This document shows positions 8,673 through 17,236 of a stretch of DNA of 64,000 nt, in pieces; position 1 is the stretch's first letter, and each line of letters starts with the position of its first letter. The stretch lies in assembly GCF_014451325.2 (NCBI RefSeq), contig NZ_JACSCH020000011.1:248001-312000 (forward strand), given 5' to 3'. Below the pieces are notes generated by a model. That model saw only the letters and a program-made list of their open reading frames with translations. It had not been told where the DNA came from and did not search any database. This DNA comes from Streptomyces sp. CB02980. GTDB taxonomy: Bacteria; Actinomycetota; Actinomycetes; Streptomycetales; Streptomycetaceae. Made by a program: the position numbers and the translations under genes.

Positions 8673-8892
8673 GGGCGTTCCAGGAACTGAACAGGGAAGT
8701 GAGACGGCGCCCGGTGAGCCACGGGGTCGCGGCACCATGTGTATCAAGCATCCGAGTGGGCGGAGAAGGTGGATTCCCCCGATTCGGGCCGTGATACGGG
8801 TCACAATTGGTTTGGGGTCGAGAGGGATGGGTATCGCGCGACCGTCGCGTGGTGTCTCTCCGTCTCTCAAGCCCCATCGGGCACACTGTCCA

Positions 8893-8914
8893 GATCGGCA
8901 CCACGGTGCCGATC
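8893..8914. promoter_or_regulatory. Perfect 10+10 bp palindrome upstream of the sugar kinase gene
   Basis: Arms GATCGGCACC and GGTGCCGATC are separated by AC. The site ends 26 bases before the kinase GTG, in the divergent region shared with an MFS gene. Such a symmetric site is typical of an operator for a dimeric repressor, but no regulator gene lies beside it. Confidence 0.6.
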
Positions 8915-8940
8915 CACGCACCACGACCGGGGAGTCCGCC

Positions 8941-10059
8941 GTGACCACAGCAAGGGGAGACCAGCCGCAACAGGACGCCGGGGTCGACCCGTTGGTGTGC
9001 CTGCGCGAGCCCACCGACCCCGCCTGCGACGTCTTCCTGACCGGCACGGTCTTCCTCGACATCATCTTCACCGGCCTCGACTCCGCCCCCGTCCGCGGCA
9101 CCGAGTCCTGGGCCCGCGGCATGGGCTCCAGCCCCGGCGGGGTCGCCAACATGGCCACCGCCCTCGCCCGGCTGGGGCTCCGCACCTCCCTCGCCGCCGC
9201 CTTCGGCGACGACCACTACGGCGAGTACTGCTGGGACGCGCTCGAACAGGGCGAGGGGATCGATCTGTCGCTCTCCCGCACCGTCCCCGGCTGGCACTCC
9301 CCGGTCACGGTCTCCATGGCCTACGAGGGCGAGCGCACGATGGTCTCCCACGGCCACGAGGCCCCGCCGCTGGACGGCGCCCTGCCCGCCTACCCGCCGC
9401 ACGCGCGCGCGGCCGTCGCCTCCCTCGTCCCCGGCCGTGACGAGGACTGGGTCGCCCAGGCCGCCCGCGGCGGCGCCAAGGTCTTCGCCGACGTCGGCTG
9501 GGACGACACCGGCCGCTGGGACCTGGCCGGCCTCACCGACCTCGCGCACTGCGAGGCCTTCCTGCCGAACGCCGCCGAGGCGATGCGCTACACCCGGACC
9601 GACTGCCCCCGGGCCGCCGCCCGCGCCCTGGCCGACAAGGTCCGCTACGCCGTCGTCACCCTGGGCTCCGAAGGGGCCTACGCCGTCGACGGCGGCACCG
9701 GCGAGACCGCCGAAGTGCCCGCCATCCAGGTCTCCGCCCTCGACCCGACCGGCGCCGGGGACGTCTTCGTCGCCGGGTTCGTCACCGGCACCCTCGCCGA
9801 CTGGCCGCTCGCCGACCGCCTCGCCTTCGCCGGGCTCACCGCCGCCCTCTCCGTCCAGGAGTTCGGCGGCTCCCTGTCCGCCCCGACCTGGGGCGAGATC
9901 GCCGCCTGGTGGCAGCACGTCCAGGGCCACGAGAGCCAGGACCCCGAGGCCCTGCGCGACCGCTACGCCTTCCTGGAGCGGCTCCTCCCCGCCCCCGCCC
10001 GCCCCTGGCCGCTGCGCCGGGCGGTGCCGACGATCGGTTTCCGCGCGGCCCACACCTGA
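8941..10059 (+). CDS. PfkB-family carbohydrate kinase
   Basis: A 372-residue ribokinase-fold sugar kinase. The N-terminal PfkB signature region is SSPGGVANMATALARLGL and the C-terminal signature DPTGAGDVFVAGF carries the catalytic Asp and anion hole. The GTG at 8941 follows GGGGAG with suitable spacing; it gives a slightly extended N-terminus before the conserved VFLTGTVFLDIIF strand. The substrate (ribose, fructose, adenosine or other) cannot be told from the sequence. It is monocistronic, with a perfect palindrome just upstream that may be its operator. Confidence 0.88.
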   Translation: MTTARGDQPQQDAGVDPLVCLREPTDPACDVFLTGTVFLDIIFTGLDSAPVRGTESWARGMGSSPGGVANMATALARLGLRTSLAAAFGDDHYGEYCWDALEQGEGIDLSLSRTVPGWHSPVTVSMAYEGERTMVSHGHEAPPLDGALPAYPPHARAAVASLVPGRDEDWVAQAARGGAKVFADVGWDDTGRWDLAGLTDLAHCEAFLPNAAEAMRYTRTDCPRAAARALADKVRYAVVTLGSEGAYAVDGGTGETAEVPAIQVSALDPTGAGDVFVAGFVTGTLADWPLADRLAFAGLTAALSVQEFGGSLSAPTWGEIAAWWQHVQGHESQDPEALRDRYAFLERLLPAPARPWPLRRAVPTIGFRAAHT

Positions 10060-10194
10060 GCCGTCGGCCGCCGCGGGCCCCTCCGTAAACCGCTACGGGC
10101 TTGTCCGTGCCAAGTCGTAGGCTTGGTAGCCCAGAGGTTGTCGAGCAGCGAGAACCCTGCAACGGGAGGTATGCGCAGGCCTCAGTGCCGGCCC

Positions 10195-11238
<1,044 letters not shown>

Positions 11239-11267
11239 CGACTTAACGAGAGAAGTACACAAGCACC

Positions 11268-11765
11268 ATGTCGATCGACGTCAACAACGAGTCCGGTACC
11301 GAGGTCGACGAGCAGGCGATCCTCGACGTCGCCCGCTACGCGCTCGCGCGCATGCGCATCCACCCGCTCTCCGAGCTCTCGGTGATCGTCGTGGACGCGG
11401 AGGCGATGGAGCAGCTCCACATCCAGTGGATGGATCTGCCGGGTCCGACGGACGTCATGTCCTTCCCGATGGACGAGCTTCGTCCGCCGGCGAAGGACGA
11501 CCAGGAGCCCCCGCAGGGGCTCCTGGGTGACATCGTGCTCTGCCCCGAGGTCGCCACCCAGCAGGGCAAGGACGCGCCGACGGAGCACTCCATGGACGAG
11601 GAGCTGCAGCTGCTCACCGTCCACGGCGTGCTCCACCTCCTCGGGTACGACCACGAGGAGCCCGACGAGAAGGCCGAGATGTTCGGCCTCCAGGCGGCGA
11701 TCGTCGACGGCTGGCGCGAGGAGAAGGGCCTCACCGGCCCGTCCCCGGCGCCGACCGTCTCCTGA
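11268..11765 (+). CDS. ybeY: Endoribonuclease YbeY (rRNA maturation factor)
   Basis: A 165-residue zinc endoribonuclease involved in 16S rRNA 3'-end maturation and 70S quality control. The metal-binding motif HGVLHLLGYDH near residue 123 is intact, as is the upstream PTDVMSFPMDE strand. GAGAGAAG lies upstream of the ATG. It sits between phoH and the CBS-domain gene, the usual arrangement of the phoH-ybeY-era region. Confidence 0.94.
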   Translation: MSIDVNNESGTEVDEQAILDVARYALARMRIHPLSELSVIVVDAEAMEQLHIQWMDLPGPTDVMSFPMDELRPPAKDDQEPPQGLLGDIVLCPEVATQQGKDAPTEHSMDEELQLLTVHGVLHLLGYDHEEPDEKAEMFGLQAAIVDGWREEKGLTGPSPAPTVS

Positions 11766-11770
11766 CCCCG

Positions 11771-13066
11771 ATGGACGTTTCGCTGATCCTCGGCGCGGTG
11801 GCCCTGGTCGTCGTGGCCTGGCTCGCCGCCTGCGCCGAGGCCGGTCTCGCGCGCGTCACCAGCTTCCGCGCCGCCGAGGCCGTACGGTCCGGCCGGCGCG
11901 GGGCCGAGAAGCTCGCCCAGGTCGCCTCCGACCCCACCCGCTATCTCAACGTGGCCCTGCTCGTGCGCGTCGCCTGCGAGATGGCGGCCGGCGTCCTCGT
12001 CACGTACGCCTGCCTCGAAGCCTTCCCGGAGACCTGGGAGGCGCTGCTCGTCGCCATCGGCGTGATGGTCCTCGTGTCGTACGTGGCCGTGGGCGTCTCA
12101 CCGCGCACCATCGGCCGCCAGCACCCGCTGAACACGGCGACGGCCGCCGCGTACGTCCTGCTGCCGCTGGCCCGGATCATGGGGCCGATCCCGCAGCTGC
12201 TGATCCTCATCGGCAACGCGCTGACCCCGGGCAAGGGCTTCCGCAAGGGCCCCTTCGCCTCCGAGGCCGAGCTGCGGGCCATGGTGGACCTCGCCGAGCA
12301 GGAGTCGCTGATCGAGGACGAGGAGCGCCGCATGGTGCACTCCGTCTTCGAGCTGGGCGACACGCTCGTACGGGAGGTGATGGTGCCCCGTACCGATCTC
12401 ATCTGCATCGAGCGGTACAAGACGATCCGTCAGGCCCTCACCCTCGCGCTGCGCTCCGGCTTCTCCCGCATCCCCGTCACCGGGGAGAACGAGGACGACA
12501 TCGTCGGCATCGTGTATCTGAAGGACCTGGTCCGCAAGACGCACATCAACCGGGACTCCGAGGCGGACGTGGTGTCGACGGCGATGCGGCCCGCCGCCTT
12601 CGTACCCGACACCAAGAACGCCGGTGACCTGCTGCGCGAGATGCAGCAGGAGCGCAATCACGTCGCCGTCGTCATCGACGAGTACGGCGGCACGGCCGGG
12701 ATCGTCACCATCGAGGACATCCTGGAGGAGATCGTCGGCGAGATCACCGACGAGTACGACCGGGAGCTGCCGCCGGTCCAGGACCTCGGCGGGGGCAGTC
12801 ACCGGGTCACCGCGCGCCTCGACATCGGCGACCTCGGCGAGCTGTACGGGCTGGGGCCCGACGAGTACGACGACGAGGACGTGGAGACCGTCGGCGGACT
12901 GCTCGCGAAGGCACTCGGCCGGGTTCCGATCGCGGGAGCCAAGGCGGTCGTGGAGCTGCCGGACGGGCGTTCGCTGCGGCTGACGGCCGAGTCCCCGGCG
13001 GGCCGCCGGAACAAGATCGTCACCGTTCTCGTGGAACCCCTGGAACCGGAGGAGAAGCAGGCATGA
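11771..13066 (+). CDS. Hemolysin/CorC-family CNNM protein with CBS pair
   Basis: A 431-residue membrane protein with an N-terminal DUF21/CNNM transmembrane domain (about 1-150, helices such as LILGAVALVVVAWLAACAEAG and LLVAIGVMVLVSYVAVGV), a CBS-domain pair (about 200-320, including RTDLICIE, IVGIVYLKDL and HVAVVIDEYGGTAGIVTIEDILEEIVGEI split across the pair) and a C-terminal CorC/HlyC transporter-associated domain. Members are proposed magnesium or cobalt efflux proteins. It starts five bases after the ybeY stop and its own stop overlaps the next gene (ATGA), so these are one operon. Confidence 0.88.
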   Translation: MDVSLILGAVALVVVAWLAACAEAGLARVTSFRAAEAVRSGRRGAEKLAQVASDPTRYLNVALLVRVACEMAAGVLVTYACLEAFPETWEALLVAIGVMVLVSYVAVGVSPRTIGRQHPLNTATAAAYVLLPLARIMGPIPQLLILIGNALTPGKGFRKGPFASEAELRAMVDLAEQESLIEDEERRMVHSVFELGDTLVREVMVPRTDLICIERYKTIRQALTLALRSGFSRIPVTGENEDDIVGIVYLKDLVRKTHINRDSEADVVSTAMRPAAFVPDTKNAGDLLREMQQERNHVAVVIDEYGGTAGIVTIEDILEEIVGEITDEYDRELPPVQDLGGGSHRVTARLDIGDLGELYGLGPDEYDDEDVETVGGLLAKALGRVPIAGAKAVVELPDGRSLRLTAESPAGRRNKIVTVLVEPLEPEEKQA

Positions 13067-13416
13067 CCCCCGACGAGCTGCGCGCCTTCTGCCTGGACTT
13101 CAACGACGCGACGGAGGAGTTCCCGTTCGGACCCGACGTCTCCGTCTTCAAGGTCGCCGGGAAGCTGTTCGCGCTCTCGTGGCTCGAAGCCGAGCCGCTG
13201 CGGGTCAACCTCAAGTGCGATCCGGACGATGCCCTACGGCTCCGCGAGGAGCATCCGGCGATCGCCCCGGGCTATCACATGAACAAGCGGCACTGGAACA
13301 CGGTGACCGTCGGAGAGCTCCCGGACCGTATGGTCCGGGAGCTCGTCGAGGACTCGTACGACCTGGTGGTCGCGGGTCTGCCGAAGGCCGTACGGCTCCG
13401 TCTCGACAGGCCGTAG
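13063..13416 (+). CDS. MmcQ/YjbR family protein
   Basis: A 117-residue soluble protein of the MmcQ/YjbR (CyaY-like fold, double-wing) family. Conserved elements are FPFGPDVSVFKVAGKLFAL, the NLKCDP turn and the HMNKRHWNTV region, closing with LVEDSYDLVVAGLPK. Some members bind DNA; the cellular role is not established. The ATG overlaps the preceding stop. The stop codon lies in the first of three 17-nt tandem repeats. Confidence 0.85.
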   Translation: MTPDELRAFCLDFNDATEEFPFGPDVSVFKVAGKLFALSWLEAEPLRVNLKCDPDDALRLREEHPAIAPGYHMNKRHWNTVTVGELPDRMVRELVEDSYDLVVAGLPKAVRLRLDRP

Positions 13417-13452
13417 CTCTCGACAGGCGGTAGCTCTCGACCGGCCGTCGCT
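13402..13452. repeat. Three tandem copies of a 17-nt unit over the MmcQ gene stop
   Basis: The unit CTCGACAGGCCGTAGCT occurs at 13402, 13419 and 13436 with one and two mismatches in the later copies. The first copy contains the last codons and TAG of the MmcQ/YjbR gene, so the coding 3' end has been tandemly duplicated into the short gap before the convergent MFS gene. Confidence 0.85.
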
Positions 13453-13468
13453 CTCCCGCCGGCGTGGT

Positions 13469-14884
13469 TCAGGACCGGCGCCGCAGACCGAGGCCGACCA
13501 GGACCGCCGTGCCGAGGACGATCGCCGTGTCCAGGACGAGGACCGTGCGGACGCCTCCGAACAGGTCACCGCCCGTGGTGGCGAGCACGCCGAGCAGCGG
13601 GATGCCGATCGTGAGGCCGACCTGCTGGGTGGTCGTCACCAGGCCGGTCGCCAGGCCCTGCTCCTCGTCCGGGACACCCGAGGTGACGGTCAGTCCGTAC
13701 GAGATGATCGCGCCGAGGTGGCACATCGAGGCCAGCGAGACGGCGACGGTCGCCAGGACCACGCCCGACTCCTCGCTCAGGCCGAGCAGCGCGGCCGTCA
13801 GCACGCCCTGACCGACCAGCGAGCCGACCAGGGTGGCGCGGGTGCCGATCCGGCCGATCACCTTCGGCGCGAGCATGCCGGCCACGACCGACATCACGCC
13901 CTGCACACCGAAGATCAGTCCGGTCGCGAAGGCCGAAAGATCCATCGTCTCCTGCAGGTACAGGGTGAGGACGAAGACGACGGTCGACATCATCGAGAAG
14001 GTGATCAGACCGCCCAGGTTGCCGAAGGCGACCGTGCGGCGCCGCAGCATCGGCAGCGAGACCAGCGGGGCCGCGTGCCGGGACTCGACCCGCACGAACA
14101 CCGCGAGCAGCACGATTCCCGCCACCAGGCCGACCTGCACGTCCGTGCCGCCGAAGCCGCGCTCGGCCGCCGTCGACAGGGCGTAGATCAGGGCGAGCAG
14201 ACCACCGGTGACGGTCACCGCGCCGGGCACGTCCAGGCGGGGCCGCTCGGGGGTGCGGGACTCGGGGAGCAGGCCCGGGGCCAGCGGCAGCACGATCACG
14301 GCGAAGAGGGCGAGCAGGCCCATGGTGGAGCGCCAGCCGAGGGTGTCCGTCATGACGCCGCCGAGGACCATGCCGACGGTGAAGCCGAGCGAGAGCAGCG
14401 TGCCGGAGATGCCGAGCGCCTTGTCGCGCAGCGGCCCCTCGGGGAAGGTCGTGGTCAGCAGGGACATGCCGGTGGGCACGATCGCGGCGGCGCCGATGCC
14501 CTGGAGGGCGCGTCCGGTGAGGAAGGCGGCCGGGTTCCAGGCGAAGGTGGCGAGCAGCGACGCGAGGCCGAAGAGGGCGAGTCCGGCGAGGAACAGCTTC
14601 TTGCGTCCGTAGAGGTCGCCGACGCGGCCGAAGAGGAGCAGGAAGCCGCCGGAGGGCAGCGCGAAGGCGGTGACCGCCCACTGGAGGGCGGACTGGCCGA
14701 GGCCGAGGTCGGCACCGAGGACGGGCAGCGCCACGTTCAGTACGGAGAAGTCGAGCGCGACCATGAACTGGGCGGCGCACAGCACGAAGAGGATGAGCCG
14801 GGTGCGGCCGGTGAGGACCGGGGGAGCGGCCGGAGGGGCGGCCTTGCTGTCGGTGCCCGCGGGGGGAGAGGTCAGGGTTGCCAT
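13469..14884 (-). CDS. MFS transporter (DHA2, EmrB/QacA-like)
   Basis: A 471-residue multidrug-type exporter of the proton-coupled MFS with about twelve to fourteen hydrophobic segments. Motif A-like GRVGDLYGRKKLFLAG is at about residue 85 and motif C-like LGFTVGMVLGGVMTDTLGWR follows. DFSVLNVALPVLGADL in the first helix is typical of DHA2 proteins. The ATG at 14884 begins a short polar N-terminus before helix 1. It is divergent from a MmyB-type regulator with 91 bases between, and an inverted repeat there probably regulates it. Confidence 0.88.
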   Translation of the reverse strand: MATLTSPPAGTDSKAAPPAAPPVLTGRTRLILFVLCAAQFMVALDFSVLNVALPVLGADLGLGQSALQWAVTAFALPSGGFLLLFGRVGDLYGRKKLFLAGLALFGLASLLATFAWNPAAFLTGRALQGIGAAAIVPTGMSLLTTTFPEGPLRDKALGISGTLLSLGFTVGMVLGGVMTDTLGWRSTMGLLALFAVIVLPLAPGLLPESRTPERPRLDVPGAVTVTGGLLALIYALSTAAERGFGGTDVQVGLVAGIVLLAVFVRVESRHAAPLVSLPMLRRRTVAFGNLGGLITFSMMSTVVFVLTLYLQETMDLSAFATGLIFGVQGVMSVVAGMLAPKVIGRIGTRATLVGSLVGQGVLTAALLGLSEESGVVLATVAVSLASMCHLGAIISYGLTVTSGVPDEEQGLATGLVTTTQQVGLTIGIPLLGVLATTGGDLFGGVRTVLVLDTAIVLGTAVLVGLGLRRRS

Positions 14885-14932
14885 GACCCCACCTTCGGCG
14901 TCCGGGAACAAGGCTGGGGAGCGGGAACTTAT

Positions 14933-14953
14933 CCTGTTGGTCGTACCACCAGG
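14933..14953. promoter_or_regulatory. Inverted repeat between MFS and MmyB-type regulator genes
   Basis: The arms CCTGTTGGT and ACCACCAGG pair at eight of nine positions around a 3-nt centre. It starts within TTATCCTG, a string also found in the equivalent gap upstream of the second MmyB-type regulator at 52279. Likely operator for the regulator encoded at 14976. Confidence 0.6.
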
Positions 14954-14975
14954 CATCCAGGGGGAGGAAGCACAC

Positions 14976-15863
14976 GTGGCCACCGCTCTCGAGAGCACCA
15001 CGACGAAGCAGCACCGACTCGGCGAGCTGCGCGAGTTCCTGATGAGCCGTCGGGCCCGGGTGAGCCCCGCGGAGGCGGGCCTCCCGGACGGTGGCGCGCG
15101 CCGCCGGACGCCGGGGCTGCGCCGGGAGGAGGTCGCGGTCCTCGCGGGCGTCGGGGTCTCCTGGTACCAGTGGCTCGAGCAGGGCCGGGACATCACGGTC
15201 TCGCCGCAGGTGCTCGACGCGGTGGCGCGGGTGCTGCGGCTGAGCCCGGCCGAGCGGCGCCATCTGTACGTCCTGGCGGCGCTGAACCCGCCGGCGCCGG
15301 AGACGGCCCCGGAGGACCGGGACATGTGCGACGGGCTGAGGCGGCTCATCGACGCGTGGATGCCGTTCCCCGCGCACATCATGGACGCGTACTGGAACAC
15401 CGTCCTCTACAACGACGCGGCGGCGATCGTGCTCGGGATGGGTCCCGAGTCCGCGCAGAACTGCCTGGTCACCTTCTTCACCGACCCGCTGTACCGCACC
15501 CGCATGGGCCACTGGGAGGAGATCGCCCCCCGGGTCGTCGCCCAGTTCCGTTCGGCGTGCTCGGAGAGCCCCGACGACGAGGGTTTCCGGCAGGTCGTCG
15601 AGGAGGTCAAGGAGCTGAGCCCGGAGTTCGCGGAGCTGTGGGAGCGGCGGGACATCCTGCCCGGCGGCCAGAACCGCAAGGAGCTGGAGCACCCGCTGGT
15701 CGGCACGCTGTACGTCGAGGCGACCCAGCTCAGGGTCCCGGCCCGCCCGGACCTGGTGATCGTGCTCCACACCCCGCTGCCGGAGGCCGGCACGGCGGAG
15801 AAGCTGGAGTGGCTGGTGTCGCCCGCGGGGCGCCGCGGGGCGATGTACCCGGTCGCGGGCTGA
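14976..15863 (+). CDS. XRE-family regulator with MmyB-like ligand-binding domain
   Basis: A 295-residue transcription factor. Residues about 10-85 form the XRE helix-turn-helix, with the family hallmark RRRTPGLRREEVAVLAGVGV split as RRRTPGLRREE and SWYQWLEQGRDITVS. The remainder is the MmyB-like ligand-binding region, thought to bind small hydrophobic ligands in this family. GTG 14976 is set by GGGGAGG eight bases upstream. It is transcribed away from the MFS exporter it probably controls. A close structural relative at 52279 has the same gene arrangement. Confidence 0.88.
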   Translation: MATALESTTTKQHRLGELREFLMSRRARVSPAEAGLPDGGARRRTPGLRREEVAVLAGVGVSWYQWLEQGRDITVSPQVLDAVARVLRLSPAERRHLYVLAALNPPAPETAPEDRDMCDGLRRLIDAWMPFPAHIMDAYWNTVLYNDAAAIVLGMGPESAQNCLVTFFTDPLYRTRMGHWEEIAPRVVAQFRSACSESPDDEGFRQVVEEVKELSPEFAELWERRDILPGGQNRKELEHPLVGTLYVEATQLRVPARPDLVIVLHTPLPEAGTAEKLEWLVSPAGRRGAMYPVAG

Positions 15864-15913
15864 GCCTCGGGGTCGTCGCGGGCGGCGTTCCGGAGCGGAT
15901 CTATGCTCAGGGC

Positions 15914-16276
15914 ATGACACTCAGCAGCGAGCACGGCGACCTCGGCGCCGAGGACCTCAAGATCATCACGCTGGCGCGCAGCGCCCGCGCCCGCAACGGT
16001 GTGCCCGAGGGGGCCGCCGTACGGGACGAGACCGGCCGCACGTACGTGGCGGGGACCGTGGAGCTGGAGTCGCTCAAGCTGAGCGCCCTGCGGACCGCGG
16101 TCGCGATGGCGGTGGCGAGCGGCGCCCAGTCCCTGGAGGCGGCGGCCGTCGTGTCGAGCGCCGAGTCCGCGTCGGACGAGGACCGCGCGGCGGTACGGGA
16201 CCTCGGCGGCCCGGAGACCCCGGTCCTGCTGGCCGGTCCGGACGGACGGCTGCGCGTGGCGGTCACGGCGGGCTGA
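15914..16276 (+). CDS. Cytidine deaminase-fold protein lacking the active site
   Basis: A 120-residue protein that aligns with cytidine deaminases along its length: ETGRTYVAGTVELESLKLSA matches the strand-helix region normally reading DGKVYRGCNIENA. The usual zinc/catalytic motif C-A-E-R-T-A is replaced by SALRTA (near residue 65), and the PCxxC motif position reads ASDEDRAAV. All three zinc ligands and the catalytic Glu are therefore gone. It lies where cdd is found upstream of era in Bacillus-type gene orders. The protein cannot be a normal deaminase; a binding or structural role is possible. Pipelines often label it cytidine deaminase. Confidence 0.8.
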   Translation: MTLSSEHGDLGAEDLKIITLARSARARNGVPEGAAVRDETGRTYVAGTVELESLKLSALRTAVAMAVASGAQSLEAAAVVSSAESASDEDRAAVRDLGGPETPVLLAGPDGRLRVAVTAG

Positions 16277-16294
16277 GCGACTCGGCCGCCCCTC

Positions 16295-16316
16295 GGGGGT
16301 GTCTCGCCGATCAGGC
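16295..16316 (+). repeat. Half copy of the 22.2-kb hairpin element
   Basis: The string GGTGTCTCGCCGATCAGG matches the left arm of the long hairpin at 22190-22249 with one difference, and the flanking G-run is also shared. No matching right arm follows. It appears to be a decayed or half copy of a dispersed repeat. Confidence 0.6.
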
Positions 16317-16344
16317 TGGGGCGAGCGGCGAGAACTGGACATCG

Positions 16345-16373
16345 AGGGCCCGGCGTACACGCGCCGGGCCCTT
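16345..16373 (+). terminator. Terminator after the cytidine deaminase-like gene
   Basis: Arms AGGGCCCGGCG and CGCCGGGCCCT flank a 6-nt loop, giving an 11-bp GC-rich stem followed by TT. It would separate the housekeeping cluster from the surface-protein locus. Confidence 0.75.
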
Positions 16374-16543
16374 GCGCGTCAGCGCGTTTGTGTGTTTGTG
16401 AAGGATCACCGCATCTTCTCTTGCCTTCCCATGCGGTCTGCGTCTCAATGAACACCGGTCCGCCCGACGGACCGTCAGATCTCCACCATTCACGCAGTGT
16501 CCGCACCCCCTGCGTTCGCCATCGGAAGGGGTTCGAACTCGCC

Positions 16544-17020
16544 ATGAGAAGCAGAAGCACCTTAGGGACCTTCGCGGTCGTCGCCGGAGGACTCGCCGCC
16601 GCCTCGCTCGCCTTCGCGCCGACGGCCGCCGCCGTCTCGCCGGGCTCGGCCACGGCGACGTACGACTGCGGTTCGTGGGGCGGCGGCAGCGCCACCCTCG
16701 TCGCCACGCAGAGCGGCACCGCCGCCACCATCACCCTCACCTCGTCCGTGACGACCCCGATCCCGGTCGGCGCCAACCAGATCAACGCCACGCTGACGCT
16801 GGCCAAGGCCGGTGGCGGTACGCGGGTCTTCAGCGGCAAGAAGAACCCGGCGCTCCCCGTGGGGCCCGTGACCATCGGACCTCTCAGCGGGACCGTGGCC
16901 TCCGGCGACAGCCTCAACTCGTACTTCGCGGGTGTCGCCCTCAAGATGGTGATCTTCGGGGTCACGGTGAACTGTGACGCGCTGACCTCGCAGTCGCCGG
17001 GCCCGTTCGTCTTCAGCTGA
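16544..17020 (+). CDS. Small secreted protein of the WxL-type surface locus
   Basis: A 158-residue exported protein. The signal peptide is MRSRSTLGTFAVVAGG plus a hydrophobic stretch ending near APTAAAVS; the mature part is beta-rich, with two cysteines (YDCGSWGG and VNCDALTS) that could form a disulfide after export. The motif SGKKNPALPVGPVTIGP resembles GPKKNPPVPGKGSF in the next gene, so the two share a domain. Codon 7 is TTA (16562-16564), so translation probably requires the bldA leucyl-tRNA. The ATG at 16544 is the only start giving a proper signal peptide. Function unknown. Confidence 0.75.
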   Translation: MRSRSTLGTFAVVAGGLAAASLAFAPTAAAVSPGSATATYDCGSWGGGSATLVATQSGTAATITLTSSVTTPIPVGANQINATLTLAKAGGGTRVFSGKKNPALPVGPVTIGPLSGTVASGDSLNSYFAGVALKMVIFGVTVNCDALTSQSPGPFVFS

Positions 17021-17036
17021 GCCCCGCACCAACCGG

Positions 17037-17063
17037 ACCGGTGTCGCCCTGGGCGGCACCGGT
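17037..17063 (+). terminator. Terminator after the small secreted protein gene
   Basis: ACCGGTGTCGCCC and GGGCGGCACCGGT form a 13-bp stem with one G-U type pair and a very short loop. It suggests that the first gene of the surface locus has its own transcript. Confidence 0.7.
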
Positions 17064-17129
17064 CTCCGTCGTGTTCCGGCGCCCTGGAAGAGGTGGCTGA
17101 CCTGGGGAAACGACTCCGCTTCGAGGATC

Positions 17130-17203
17130 TTGACAGTATCTGACGGGACATCAGTCGATGTCTTTCGCTGGCATTGACTTCTCTCCGCCCGCAGCCGTCA
17201 ATG
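17130..17203 (+). promoter_or_regulatory. Putative promoter region of the WxL-like gene
   Basis: TTGACA at 17130 is a perfect -35 hexamer but no clear -10 lies at standard spacing. It is followed by the palindrome GACATCagtcGATGTC (17147-17162) and by a second inverted pair CATTGAC (17172) and GTCAATG (17197). These point to a regulated promoter, possibly read by an alternative sigma factor or an activator. Confidence 0.45.
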
Positions 17204-17236
17204 GCGCCCACTCATCCCTCAGGAGGGGGCATACCC

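Noticed and set aside
6244..10053. A 1269-codon minus-strand open frame
   Set aside because: It runs opposite well-supported genes (adenine deaminase, sugar kinase) and across the MFS gene in another frame; the composition is Arg/Gly/Pro-rich shadow sequence.
10118..10123. TAGGCT as the phoH -10 element
   Set aside because: No -35 at suitable spacing was found, so it was not listed as a promoter.
15914..16276. Functional cytidine deaminase
   Set aside because: The fold aligns but the CAE and PCxxC motifs are missing, so the activity cannot be claimed.
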